Translations under genes and position numbers: made by a program
In this document: positions 1 to 7,255 of the stretch, in pieces
Layout of the letters: every line of letters starts with the position of its first letter
How positions within the stretch are numbered: position 1 is the first letter of the stretch
Source: JAYWAM01 sp043782425
GTDB taxonomy: Bacteria > Pseudomonadota > Gammaproteobacteria > Burkholderiales > Usitatibacteraceae
Assembly: GCA_043782425.1 (NCBI GenBank)
Contig: JAYWAM010000345.1
Coordinates: 1 to 8,554, forward strand
DNA length: 8,554 bases
Direction of reading: 5' to 3'
Notes under the pieces: model-generated
The model's input: the letters and a program-made list of their open reading frames with translations, nothing else
What the model was told of the DNA's origin: nothing
The model's database searches: none

Positions 1-14
1 GAGATCCCTGAGAG

Positions 15-449
15 CTAGTAACGCTCGCCTTCTGGCTTGTCGGTGGCGTAAGAGTGGATGGTGTAGCGCATGGTGCGGCCATCGGTTTCTTGACGCACCA
101 GACCAAAGCCCGGCTCTTTCTTGGGACGATTAACGATGTAAGACATGGTCACGCTCTCTACCCCACGTACTGCGCTGAAGGCGATGACGCGGATGTAGTG
201 ACTCGGGAAGGTCTTACGGCAGTTGTTCACTTCCAGCAAAATCCCGGCAGGATCTTTCAGGTCGAACATCGGGTTGCCGAACATTTCCCAATAGGTGTTG
301 CGCGGGTGCGGGTCGTCGGTGTATTCGACGCTCAGCGCCCAGCCTTTGCCCAGCGCGTATTTGATTTGTGCGGTAATTTGCTTATCGGTCAGGTCGGGCA
401 GAAACGAAAACTGCCCTTGCGTGACGCGATTTCCAAGATTGGTCATCAT
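15..449 (-). CDS. cbbS: RuBisCO small subunit, red-type (Form IC-like)
   Basis: Small subunit of ribulose-1,5-bisphosphate carboxylase/oxygenase. In Form I enzymes eight small subunits cap a large-subunit octamer that fixes CO2 in the Calvin cycle. The 144-residue protein opens with QGQFSFLPDLTD and continues with YALGKGWALSVEYTDDPHPR and NTYWEMFGNPMFDL, the classic small-subunit core. It ends in RYTIHSYATDKPEGERY, the C-terminal extension typical of red-type (IC/ID) small subunits and absent from green-type ones. Two ATG codons lie in tandem at the start. The upstream one is chosen because AAGGAG (458-463, minus strand) sits 8 nt before it. The gene starts 21 nt after the cbbL stop, so the two are surely cotranscribed. 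The stop is only 14 nt from the window edge, so further cbb genes (cbbX is a common neighbour of red-type cbbLS) would lie outside the window. Confidence 0.96.
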   Translation of the reverse strand: MMTNLGNRVTQGQFSFLPDLTDKQITAQIKYALGKGWALSVEYTDDPHPRNTYWEMFGNPMFDLKDPAGILLEVNNCRKTFPSHYIRVIAFSAVRGVESVTMSYIVNRPKKEPGFGLVRQETDGRTMRYTIHSYATDKPEGERY

Positions 450-470
450 AATTGCTTCTCCTTGAATGAA

Positions 471-1955
471 TTAAACGCTGGCCGTGGCGGTCGTCACGAA
501 GTCAGGGCTATCAGTGGATTCATAGTTGAATGAAATATCCTTCCACGTATCCAGACCGGCTTTGAGCGGGGCGCACCACTTGGCGGCGTCTTGCAGAATC
601 TTCGGGCCTTCGTTCCAGATGTCGCGGCCTTCGTTACGCGCCTGAATCATGACTTCCAGTGCGGTACGGTTGGCAATGGCGCCGGCCTGAATGCCGTCCG
701 GGTGGCCGATGGTGCCGCCACCAAATTGCAGCACCACATCGTCACCCAAGTAGTGCAGCAACTGGTGCATCTGACCGGCGTGAATTCCGCCGGACGCGAC
801 CGGCATACATTTATTCAGTGACGCCCAGTCTTGTTCGAAGAAGATGCCTTTTTCGAGTTGGATCGGGGTGTGCGTGTCGAGCAGCGTGTCGTAGTAACCG
901 CGGATCATCAAGGGGTCGCCTTCCAGCTTGCCGACGACGGTGCCTGCGTGGATATGATCCACACCGGCCATGCGCATCCATTTACAAATAACGCGGAAGC
1001 TCATGCCGTGATTTTTCTGACGCGAGTAGGTCGAGTTACCGGCGCGATGCAAGTGCAGAATCATGTCGTTCTTACGCGCCCAGATGGCCATCGACTGAAT
1101 CGCGCTGTACCCGATCACCAGGTCGATCATGACAATGATTGAGCCTATGCTCTTGGCGAATTCAGCGCGTGCGATCATTTCTTCCACGGTTCCGGCCGTC
1201 ACGTTCATGTAGTGACCTTTGACTTCGCCGGTTGCGGCAGAGGCTTTGTTCACGGCGTCTATGCAATACAGAAAGCGGTCACGCCAGTGCATGAAGGACT
1301 GCGAGTTGATGTTTTCGTCGTCTTTCATGAAATCCAAACCACCCTTGAGCGCTTCGTACACCACGCGGCCATAGTTGCGGCCCGACAGACCCAATTTCGG
1401 TTTAGTCGTGGCGCCTAACAACGGACGGCCAAATTTGTCCATACGCTCGCGCTCAACCACCACGCCGGTCGCGGGGCCTTGGAAGGTCTTGAGGTAAGCC
1501 ACCGGGATGCGCATATCTTCCAGGCGCAGCGCTTTCACGGCCTTCATACCGAACACGTTACCGATGATGGAAGCGGTCAGGTTGGCGATGGAGTTGCCTT
1601 CAAATAAGTCCAGGTCATAGGCGATGTAGGCGAAATACTGTTGCTCGGTCTTGGTGCCGGGGCCGGTGTTGGGAACCGGGTCCACGCGATAGGCCTTGGC
1701 GCGGTACATTTCGCAGGCCGTCAAACGGTCGGTCCAGACCACCGTCCAAGTCGCGGTGGAAGATTCGCCGGCCACAGCGGCGGCGCATTCGTCCGCTTCC
1801 ACCCCCGCTTGCGGGGTCATGCGGAACATGGCGAGCACGTCGGTATCTTTGATCTTGTAATCAGGCTCCCAATAGCCCATTTTTTTATAGGGGATAACGC
1901 CAGATTTATAACGCTCTTTGGCATCGGTGATTTGGGGGTTCGTCAGGTCGTTCAT
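471..1955 (-). CDS. cbbL: RuBisCO large subunit, red-type (Form IC-like)
   Basis: Catalytic subunit of RuBisCO (EC 4.1.1.39), 494 residues, full length for Form IC. Active-site residues are visible with a constant offset of +9 or +10 from spinach numbering: K185 and K187 in TTKPKLG; carbamylated K211 with D213 and E214 in MKDDEN; H303 and R304 in HLHRAGN; H336 in DHIHAG; loop-6 K343 in GTVVGKLEGD; S388-G389-G390; G412-G413 in QFGGGTIGHP. The extended N-terminus and the C-terminal SFNYESTDSPDFV are red-type traits. The ATG is preceded by GAGGAGA (1961-1967, minus strand) with 6 nt spacing. It is the first gene of a cbbLS unit and diverges from cbbR, which implies CbbR control. Small oddities: Ser220 where NSQP is usual, and Asn307 where many Form I enzymes have His (spinach H298). 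From memory, Asn there also occurs in a Nitrosospira-like IC subgroup. The enzyme is predicted to be active. Confidence 0.97.
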   Translation of the reverse strand: MNDLTNPQITDAKERYKSGVIPYKKMGYWEPDYKIKDTDVLAMFRMTPQAGVEADECAAAVAGESSTATWTVVWTDRLTACEMYRAKAYRVDPVPNTGPGTKTEQQYFAYIAYDLDLFEGNSIANLTASIIGNVFGMKAVKALRLEDMRIPVAYLKTFQGPATGVVVERERMDKFGRPLLGATTKPKLGLSGRNYGRVVYEALKGGLDFMKDDENINSQSFMHWRDRFLYCIDAVNKASAATGEVKGHYMNVTAGTVEEMIARAEFAKSIGSIIVMIDLVIGYSAIQSMAIWARKNDMILHLHRAGNSTYSRQKNHGMSFRVICKWMRMAGVDHIHAGTVVGKLEGDPLMIRGYYDTLLDTHTPIQLEKGIFFEQDWASLNKCMPVASGGIHAGQMHQLLHYLGDDVVLQFGGGTIGHPDGIQAGAIANRTALEVMIQARNEGRDIWNEGPKILQDAAKWCAPLKAGLDTWKDISFNYESTDSPDFVTTATASV

Positions 1956-2090
1956 TTACTTCTCCTCGACAATATGGCGGAGTGATTCAGGGAAACACAG
2001 GGAAAACGAAAGAAAATGCATGCAGCACTTTACAAACAATCAAACATAAGTAAAACTCAAACTTTCTTACACTATAGATAAGTAACGCTT
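1956..2090. promoter_or_regulatory. Divergent cbbLS / cbbR control region
   Basis: This 135-nt AT-rich gap separates the start codons of cbbL (minus) and cbbR (plus), the usual site of CbbR binding. It must hold both promoters. Reading toward cbbL, a weak candidate is TTGATT (2038-2043) and TGCATT (2015-2020) with 17 nt between; the -10 match is poor. Toward cbbR, TATAGA (2073-2078) is a possible -10, with no good -35. LysR-type half-sites cluster at the cbbR end (2047-2082). The presence of a control region is well supported by context; the exact promoter elements are inference. Confidence 0.7.
2047..2082. promoter_or_regulatory. Putative CbbR operator
   Basis: Three TAAG/CTTA half-sites lie in alternating orientation: TAAG 2047-2050, CTTA 2066-2069, TAAG 2079-2082. 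The last two form CTTACACTATAGATAAG, a near-perfect palindrome centred on CTATAG. The first overlaps a TNA-N7-TNA match (TAA...TCA, 2047-2059), the pattern described for CbbR sites and an instance of the LysR T-N11-A rule. The palindrome overlaps the possible cbbR -10, which would suit autorepression. This is motif reading only; no binding evidence is available. Confidence 0.4.
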
Positions 2091-3074
2091 ATGCAAGCTC
2101 TACGCCACGCAACGCTGCGGCAACTGCAAATCTTCGAGACTGCCGCAGAAAACCTCAGCTTCGCACGCGCCGCAGAACAGCTCCATTTGACCCAGCCAGC
2201 CATCTCCATGCAAATCGGCCAGTTAGAGCAAAGCAGCGGCGCGGCATTATTTGAAAGGCTGGGGAAAAAGCTCTACCTTACGCCTACGGGAACAGAATTG
2301 CTAACCCATGTGCGGCGCATCTCGCAGGCGATGCGCGAGGCGGGCGAAGCGATGGACGCGATCCGCGGATTGGAGCTCGGCCGCCTGTCGATAGCCGTGG
2401 TGAGCACAGCGAAATACTTTGCACCCAAGCTGCTCACCATGTTCCGCGGCGCGCACCCAAAAATCGAGCTGCGCCTGAGCGACGCCAACCGCGAAGAGGT
2501 GCTTGCGCTGCTGCGCAGCAACGCGGTGGACCTCGCCATCATGGGGCGCCCTCCGGATGACATCGAAACCGTGGCCGAAGCATTTGCGCCGCACCCGCAT
2601 GTCATCGTTGCTCCGCCAGGAAATCCTCTTTGCCTGAAACGCGGCATGTCGGTCAAAGCGCTCGCCAACGAGACCTTTATCAGCCGCGAGCCTGGTTCGG
2701 GAACGCGCTCGGCGATGGAGCGCTTTTTCGCGCAGCACAAAATCGCCCCTGAGATTGCCATGGTCATGGCCAGTAACGAATCGATTAAACAAGCAGTAAT
2801 GGCGGGGATGGGCTTGTCGTTTATCTCTTCGCACACCATCGGCCTTGAATGTCAGGCGGGGCATCTGGTGCCGCTCGATATTGTCGGTCTGCCGGTGATG
2901 CGGCGCTGGTATGTGGTGCATATGGCTTCAAAACGCCTCACGCCTTCGGCCGAGGCGTTCAAGCGTTTTGTGTTCAGCGAGGCGCCAAAGTATCTGGAGG
3001 CGACGTTTCCGATTTCACGTGCCCTGCCTGCATCGAAACCCCTTACACTTACATCCAGGCGTCGCGGCAAATAG
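2091..3074 (+). CDS. cbbR: LysR-type transcriptional regulator of CO2 fixation genes
   Basis: A LysR-family regulator of 327 residues, slightly longer than the usual 300-320. The N-terminal winged helix-turn-helix is clear: LRQLQIFETAAENLSFARAA, then QLHLTQPAISMQIGQLE (roughly residues 9-46) and ALFERLGKKLYLTPTG. Residues about 90-300 form the periplasmic-binding-like effector domain (GRLSIAVVSTAKYFAPKLL, FISREPGSGTR, GMGLSFISSHTI). CbbR proteins activate the cbb operon in response to Calvin-cycle metabolites or NADPH. The RHATLRQLQIFE opening and the divergent position next to cbbLS make this assignment strong. The ATG at 2091 is the natural family start, though the ribosome binding site is weak (AGATAAG). 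The C-terminus carries a short basic tail ending in RRRGK. Its stop lies 2 nt from the convergent yihY stop. Confidence 0.93.
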   Translation: MQALRHATLRQLQIFETAAENLSFARAAEQLHLTQPAISMQIGQLEQSSGAALFERLGKKLYLTPTGTELLTHVRRISQAMREAGEAMDAIRGLELGRLSIAVVSTAKYFAPKLLTMFRGAHPKIELRLSDANREEVLALLRSNAVDLAIMGRPPDDIETVAEAFAPHPHVIVAPPGNPLCLKRGMSVKALANETFISREPGSGTRSAMERFFAQHKIAPEIAMVMASNESIKQAVMAGMGLSFISSHTIGLECQAGHLVPLDIVGLPVMRRWYVVHMASKRLTPSAEAFKRFVFSEAPKYLEATFPISRALPASKPLTLTSRRRGK

Positions 3075-3076
3075 CG

Positions 3077-4012
3077 TTACGCGCGCGACTGCTCTGTCTG
3101 TGGCGGCGGTACAGATTCAGTGCGCATTGCTTGCGGCGGCGTGGCGGGATCCTCGCTGGCGAGGCGCTCGTATTCAGCGATTACCTGCGCGCCCAGCAGC
3201 AGTAGCGCTGCGGCGATTTCCAGGCTGAGCAGCACCACGATGGCGGTGGTGAGTGAACCGTAAACCACACTCACTTGCGATAGCGTGCCGAAGTACCAAA
3301 CCAGGCCGTGCCGAATGACTTCCCATAACAACCCCGCCGTGGCGCCGCCGATCAACGCATGCCGCCACGAAAGTTGCCCCACCGGCATGACGAGATAGAT
3401 CGATGTGAGCAGCAGAATCTCGAGCGTGACGCCGATTGCGTAAAGAACCAGGACCGACAATCCGCCCAAGGACCATATGTGGCCGAGCACGATGATGCTT
3501 TCCTGGCCGAAGGCGTGGATGCTGGCCGAAATCACCGTGCCCAGCGCCAACGCCAGCGCAAGAAAAAACATGTAGCCAAAGGGAATGAGGAGCGAGATGT
3601 ATAAAGGCCGTTTACGCTCGGCAATACGGTGCAGGAAAATAACCGAGAAAGCGCTCTCCAGCACGGTAAACGCCATGGAGCTGAAAAACAGCATGGTGAT
3701 CGCGAGCACCCAACTGATCACTTTACGGTTTTGCAAAAACGCCGCCAACTCCTGAACGATAGCTTTTGACTGACCGGGAACGATCCACTCCAGCGCACGC
3801 GCTAGAGTGCCCAGCAATTCGGCCTGCCCGACAAAGTACGACAGTGCGAGCACCATGAGTATCAGCAGAGGAACGAGGGACAGCAGCGTATTGAAAGCCA
3901 CCGCGCCGGCCAGCAGCAGCCCCTGGTTGGCGCGAAATGCCTTAAGTACACGCAAGGCAAACGCAGCCGGATGCTTTATTACTTGCGTGGCGTGTTGAGG
4001 AAAAATATTCAT
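3077..4012 (-). CDS. YihY/BrkB-family inner-membrane protein
   Basis: A 311-residue polytopic membrane protein of the YihY/virulence factor BrkB family (UPF0761). Family signatures are visible: LLLAGAVAFNTLLSLVPLL near residues 32-50, the long helix around FSSMAFTVLESAFSVIF, and the late segment LWEVIRHGLVWYF followed by VYGSLTTAIVVLLSLEIAAALLLLGAQV. About six membrane helices are expected, with a polar, proline-rich C-terminal tail in the cytoplasm. The biochemical function of the family is unsettled. The name 'ribonuclease BN' attached to some members is historical and should not be carried over. The start lies 5 nt after the stop of the upstream PLP-enzyme gene, so it is probably translated from the same transcript. 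The ribosome binding site is weak, which would fit translational coupling. Confidence 0.88.
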   Translation of the reverse strand: MNIFPQHATQVIKHPAAFALRVLKAFRANQGLLLAGAVAFNTLLSLVPLLILMVLALSYFVGQAELLGTLARALEWIVPGQSKAIVQELAAFLQNRKVISWVLAITMLFFSSMAFTVLESAFSVIFLHRIAERKRPLYISLLIPFGYMFFLALALALGTVISASIHAFGQESIIVLGHIWSLGGLSVLVLYAIGVTLEILLLTSIYLVMPVGQLSWRHALIGGATAGLLWEVIRHGLVWYFGTLSQVSVVYGSLTTAIVVLLSLEIAAALLLLGAQVIAEYERLASEDPATPPQAMRTESVPPPQTEQSRA

Positions 4013-4017
4013 GAGGC

Positions 4018-5397
4018 TTAGCGTACTCTGCGACGCAGATAGTTGAGAAGATCGTAGCGCGTGATGAGGCCGAGAAATTTTTCGCCATCCATCACTATGG
4101 CGACATAGCCCTTGTCGAAAACCGGCAGAAGCTCGTCTACTGCGGCGCCGGCCTGCAAGATTTCCAGTTTCGCTGTCATCGCTTCGCGCACCGGTTTTTT
4201 GAACTGGTCTTCGTGGCGATATACCGCCATGAGGATGTCGGATTCATCGATGATGCCGACCACTTTGTCGTTTTCCAGCACCGGCAGTTGCTGGAAATCG
4301 TAAAGCTTCATGCGCGCATACGCGGTCATGAGCATGTCGTCGGGCTTGATGATGACCGTGGCGAGGTCGCCGTGGCGGCGCGTAATCAGATCGGAAAGAT
4401 CGCCTTTCGTTTCGCGCTTGATGATGCCTTGATCCATCAGCCAGTAATCGTTGTACATTTTGGAAAGATATTTGCCGCCCACGTCGCATACTATCGTCAC
4501 CACGCGCTTCGGCGTTTTCTGCTCGCGGCAATATTGCAACGCCGCCGCCAGCAGCGTGCCGGTGGAAGAGCCGCCCAAAATACCTTCCTTGAGTAGCAGC
4601 TCGCGCCCCGTCAACATGGCCTCGGCATCGGTGACATAGTAGGCTTTCGATATCAGCGACATATCGCAGATAGACGGCACAAAATCTTCGCCTATGCCCT
4701 CGACCAGCCATGATCCGGGCGCGCCGTGGCTGCCGGTGTTCACCAGGTCGGCGAGGATGGAACCCTTCGGATCGGCAAGCACCATTTCCAACTGCGGCGC
4801 GGCGCGCTTGAAAAAATTGCCCATGCCGGTGAGCGTTCCGCCGGTGCCGACGCCGCACACCACGGCATCGAGGCGCTGTTCCATCTGCTGCCAGATTTCC
4901 GGCGCGGTCCAGGTTTCGTGCGTCAGCGGGTTGGCCGGATTGGAAAATTGATCGATGTAATACGCGCTTTGACCCCGCGCGCGCATCTCGTCAGTAAGGC
5001 GCTTGGCCATGTCTTGATAGTACTCGGGGTGTCCCTTGCCGACATCAGAGCGCGTCATCACGATTTCCACGCCCATTGCTTTGAGGTGGAAGATTTTTTC
5101 CTGGCTCATCTTGTCGGGAATAACCAGCAGCAGGCGATAGCCTTTGTGGATCGCCGCCAGCGCCAGCCCCAGCCCGGTGTTGCCGGCGGTAGCTTCGACG
5201 ATAGTGCCGCCGGGCTTGAGATGGCCCTGGCGTTCCGCGTCCTCAATCATGCGCAGGCCGATGCGGTCCTTGATCGAACCGCCGGGATTGTGTGATTCGA
5301 GTTTGGCGAACAACTGACAAATTCCGCTATCGAGATTCTTCAGGGGAACGAGAGGGGTATTGCCGATGAGGTCCAGAACATTGCCGTAGCGGGTCAT
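4018..5397 (-). CDS. PLP-dependent cystathionine beta-synthase with C-terminal CBS domain pair
   Basis: A fold-type II PLP enzyme of 459 residues. It probably condenses serine (or O-acetylserine) with homocysteine or sulfide in transsulfuration or cysteine synthesis. Visible motifs: the PLP lysine K43 in NPGGSIKDR; the substrate loop EATAGNTG (68-75); the phosphate-binding GVGTGGTLTG (182-191); and GGSSTGT (275-281), contacting the pyridine ring. Residues about 338-459 hold two CBS motifs (LPVLENDKVVGIIDESDILM and DKGYVAIVMDGEKFLGLITR), usually adenosyl-ligand sensors. The N-terminal heme-binding segment of the mammalian enzyme is absent. The frame extends upstream to a GTG at 5469, but the ATG at 5397 is chosen because MTRYGNVLDLIGNTPLV matches the family start and the extra 24 residues are low-complexity and lack a ribosome binding site. 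It lies 89 nt after the exporter gene and 5 nt before yihY. Cysteine synthase is the main alternative substrate call. Confidence 0.9.
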   Translation of the reverse strand: MTRYGNVLDLIGNTPLVPLKNLDSGICQLFAKLESHNPGGSIKDRIGLRMIEDAERQGHLKPGGTIVEATAGNTGLGLALAAIHKGYRLLLVIPDKMSQEKIFHLKAMGVEIVMTRSDVGKGHPEYYQDMAKRLTDEMRARGQSAYYIDQFSNPANPLTHETWTAPEIWQQMEQRLDAVVCGVGTGGTLTGMGNFFKRAAPQLEMVLADPKGSILADLVNTGSHGAPGSWLVEGIGEDFVPSICDMSLISKAYYVTDAEAMLTGRELLLKEGILGGSSTGTLLAAALQYCREQKTPKRVVTIVCDVGGKYLSKMYNDYWLMDQGIIKRETKGDLSDLITRRHGDLATVIIKPDDMLMTAYARMKLYDFQQLPVLENDKVVGIIDESDILMAVYRHEDQFKKPVREAMTAKLEILQAGAAVDELLPVFDKGYVAIVMDGEKFLGLITRYDLLNYLRRRVR

Positions 5398-5486
5398 AGT
5401 CAACTCAGGGTAGAAACCGGCGCTTGTGGCGCGGGTTTTATTCGGGCTGCGAGAGGTGTCGCGCCGCACGGTGGTTTGAATGGCGG

Positions 5487-6377
5487 CTATCTTACACGCA
5501 ATTTAGCGCCAAGCTGCGACAGCCCGATGCCCAGCACCAGCGCCATGCCGAGCAGGATCATGGCGGCGCCGAAAAGCGTCGTCAGCGTCACCACCTCATG
5601 CAGAAACAACACCCCCCACAGCACGCCGAATAGCGGCACCAGAAAGGTGACGGAAATCGCTTTGGTCGGACCGACATCGCGAATCAAGCGAAAGTAAATC
5701 AGGTAGGCGATGCCACTGCAAACAATCGCCAGCGTCAGCGCGGACACTATCACCGTTGCAGAAGGCATGCTCGTCGGCATGCTGCGCAGTGCAAAAGGCG
5801 TGAGCAGAACACCGGGAATAAACAGTGCGCCCGCAGCAAGGCCCAGCACCGGCGCTTTGGCGGTGTGCTTCTTGGTGTACACGCTGACGAACCCATAGCA
5901 CGCCGTCGCCAGGGCACACGCCAGCGCGCCGATAATCACCTCGGGCGTGACTGGTACCGGCCCGAGGCGTATCAGCAAAGCAACGCCGACAAAGCCGAGC
6001 ACAATACCAAAAAACTTGCGCACGCCAAAGGCTTCATTGAGCATGAAAAAGGCAAAGATTGCGCCAAACAAGGGAGACAGCGTGTTGATGATCGCGCCAT
6101 AGTTAGCGGGCAAAGTCTTCATGGCAAAAGCGATCAAGGTGAAGGGCAGCGCCGAATTCAGCGTGCCGATCAACAAGTAATGTTTCCACCAGCGCCGCCA
6201 TTCGAGCGCTGTACCGATGGCGTAGGCGTAAACGCACAGCAGCGCCCCGGTCAGAAGAATGCGAAACCAAGCCGTGCCCAGCCCGCCAAACACCGGCGCC
6301 ACAATGCGCATCAACGCATAAGAGCCGCCCCAAATGGCGGCCAGGATCAGCAGGCGGAAAAGATCAGCGGGGCGCAT
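5487..6377 (-). CDS. EamA-family (DMT superfamily) transporter
   Basis: A hydrophobic protein of 296 residues with about ten predicted membrane helices in two EamA repeats. The first repeat begins LLILAAIWGGSYALMRIVAP, and its last helices include LNSALPFTLIAFAMKTLPAN and IINTLSPLFGAIFAFFMLNE. The second repeat begins near IIGALACALATACYGFVSVY and closes with FLVPLFGVLWGVLFLHEVV. Members of the drug/metabolite transporter superfamily export amino acids, metabolites or drugs; the substrate cannot be read from the sequence. The frame could begin at a TTG at 6398, but the ATG at 6377 gives the standard MRPADLFRLL start; neither has a good ribosome binding site. It is the first gene of the minus-strand run exporter - CBS enzyme - yihY. 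A link to sulfur amino acid export is possible by position but is only inference. Confidence 0.88.
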   Translation of the reverse strand: MRPADLFRLLILAAIWGGSYALMRIVAPVFGGLGTAWFRILLTGALLCVYAYAIGTALEWRRWWKHYLLIGTLNSALPFTLIAFAMKTLPANYGAIINTLSPLFGAIFAFFMLNEAFGVRKFFGIVLGFVGVALLIRLGPVPVTPEVIIGALACALATACYGFVSVYTKKHTAKAPVLGLAAGALFIPGVLLTPFALRSMPTSMPSATVIVSALTLAIVCSGIAYLIYFRLIRDVGPTKAISVTFLVPLFGVLWGVLFLHEVVTLTTLFGAAMILLGMALVLGIGLSQLGAKLRVR

Positions 6378-6467
6378 GAAAAAGAGTTTCTTCTGCAAGG
6401 GTGAGATTCAAACTGATGTGGTGCATTTTCAATTTTCGATAGAAGCGTGAATGTATTCGCTTGATTT

Positions 6468-6537
6468 GTCATTCCCGCGAAAGCGGGAATCCATGTTCTG
6501 CTAGCAAAAAATGGTTCCCCGCTTTCGCGGGGAAGAC
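6468..6537. repeat. Inverted pair of REP-like hairpins (REPIN-like)
   Basis: Two 27-nt elements in inverted orientation, 6468-6494 and 6511-6537, are separated by a 16-nt spacer. Each has the form GTC + 20-nt palindrome + CCAT. The left palindrome is ATTCCCGCGAAAGCGGGAAT (6471-6490): an 8-bp stem with a GAAA loop. The right, read on the minus strand, is TTCCCCGCGAAAGCGGGGAA (6515-6534). The four differences fall at paired stem positions and preserve pairing. The left copy also fits the ATTCCC-N8-GGGAAT consensus of neisserial dRS3. Paired inverted REPs are usually mobilised by RAYT transposases; none is in the window. Confidence 0.82.
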
Positions 6538-6700
6538 ACTTGTTTAAAGACTCTTTGTGGGGGACGCTCAAGAGAATAACTTTCGCTGGAGTTCAATGCG
6601 CCTCGATTCTTGCTCTCAATTCTATTGATCCTCGTGCTGCGGAATTCAAAAGCAAGAGTCGGAGTGCGGCCCCGAAGCCCTTGACTGAAGACGAAGAGCG

Positions 6701-6727
6701 CTGGGTCCCAGCCTGCGCTGGGACGAC
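6701..6727 (-). repeat. Third, diverged REP-like hairpin
   Basis: Read on the minus strand this is GTC + GTCCCAGCGCAGGCTGGGAC + CCAG, the same 27-nt plan as the pair at 6468-6537: GTC lead, 8-bp stem, 4-nt loop (here GCAG), CCA trailer. Its stem sequence is clearly different (GTCCCAGC rather than ATTCCCGC), so it belongs to a sister subtype. It stands alone, 163 nt from the pair. Confidence 0.65.
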
Positions 6728-6796
6728 GGGTTCCGCTATAACCACGACTTTCATATTTAAGGCCGTTATCAATTCACAAATGAATGGTAACTGGAA

Positions 6797-7255
6797 TTAG
6801 TCTCCTTCTAGGTGCTTGCGCATGACAACCCCTTCTGAAGAACCTTGAGCGTCGGCAGGAGCATAACCGAGGCGCAGGTAGAACTGCACTGCGTTAAGAC
6901 TGGACTCGAGGACGGCGAGCGGGTGGCCCCTTTGCGCGATGTGGCTCTCAGCAAGCCTGACGAGTGCCGTGCCGATGTCTTGGCGTGCCGCCGTGGGCGA
7001 GACGTAGAGGCCTTCGATAGAGTTGGCTGCCAGATGAATCCAGCCATCAACCTGCGCACCGAGCGTTGCAACCCACACCTCGTCCTTGGCGATGGCCCGC
7101 TCCACGCGTGGCATGCCGCCGCGTTCTGCCCATGCCGCCGCCTCGCACTCGGACAGGTGCGTGAGGGTGAGCTGACGGATAGCCGCCTGCCGAATGTCGT
7201 AGAGGGTTGTTACATCGGATAGATCGGCGAGGCGAAAGTGCAGCGGTGGGAGCAC
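6797..7255 (-). CDS. GNAT-family N-acetyltransferase
   Basis: A GCN5-related N-acetyltransferase domain of 152 residues, the whole protein. It transfers an acetyl group from acetyl-CoA to an amine; the acceptor cannot be told. The start FRLADLSDVTTLYDIRQAA is the usual beta1-alpha1 of the fold. Motif A is at about 81-107: GLYVSPTAAR followed by Q92-D93-I94-G95-T96-A97, a QxxGxA acetyl-CoA pyrophosphate loop. Motif B is SLNAVQFYLRLGYAP (119-133). The start is a GTG at 7255, the first start after an in-frame stop at 7262-7264; no strong ribosome binding site is visible, so the start is less certain than the gene. It lies between REP hairpins and a putative cassette array, pointing opposite to the cassettes. 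It may be chromosomal flank or a reversed cassette. A weak hairpin (6765-6791) follows the stop. Confidence 0.85.
   Translation of the reverse strand: MLPPLHFRLADLSDVTTLYDIRQAAIRQLTLTHLSECEAAAWAERGGMPRVERAIAKDEVWVATLGAQVDGWIHLAANSIEGLYVSPTAARQDIGTALVRLAESHIAQRGHPLAVLESSLNAVQFYLRLGYAPADAQGSSEGVVMRKHLEGD

Larger units (their letters stand above)
6378..6796. other. Non-coding stretch with REP-like hairpins
   Basis: This 419-nt gap lies between the divergent exporter and convergent acetyltransferase genes on the minus strand. It carries three copies of a 27-nt hairpin element, described separately. The rest (6538-6700) has no convincing gene; short open frames exist in both directions but run through the hairpins and have no start signals. 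The part next to the exporter (6378-6467) must hold that gene's promoter, but no clear -10/-35 pair is visible. Confidence 0.6.

Noticed and set aside
2273..2921. Long antisense open frames within cbbR
   Set aside because: They are shadows of the cbbR coding frame in high-GC DNA, arginine- and histidine-rich, with no domain or start signal.
4213..5295. Long open frames on both strands overlapping the CBS-domain enzyme gene
   Set aside because: They are frame shadows; the enzyme frame carries all the conserved motifs along its full length.
5398..5469. N-terminal extension of the CBS-domain enzyme from a GTG at 5469
   Set aside because: No ribosome binding site, no similarity to the family N-terminus, and the 24 extra residues look non-conserved; the ATG at 5397 fits better.
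6347..6571. Open frame on the minus strand encoding a WIPAFAGMT-type peptide
   Set aside because: That peptide is the translation of the REP hairpin itself and recurs as a spurious 'protein' wherever this repeat lies; no start signal.
6468..6727. Possible CRISPR array from repeated hairpins
   Set aside because: Only three copies, in mixed orientation, with unequal spacers and diverged sequence; the pattern is REP-like, not CRISPR.
6765..6791. Hairpin with GTTA and ATTCA arms just after the acetyltransferase stop
   Set aside because: The stem is weak and interrupted and is not followed by a T-tract on the minus strand, so I do not call it a terminator; its core does not fit GTTRRRY, so it is not called attC.
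6540..6800. Plus-strand open frame of 86 codons
   Set aside because: It starts at a TTG with no ribosome binding site, crosses the third hairpin (WVPACAGTTG) and overlaps the acetyltransferase end; no recognisable domain.
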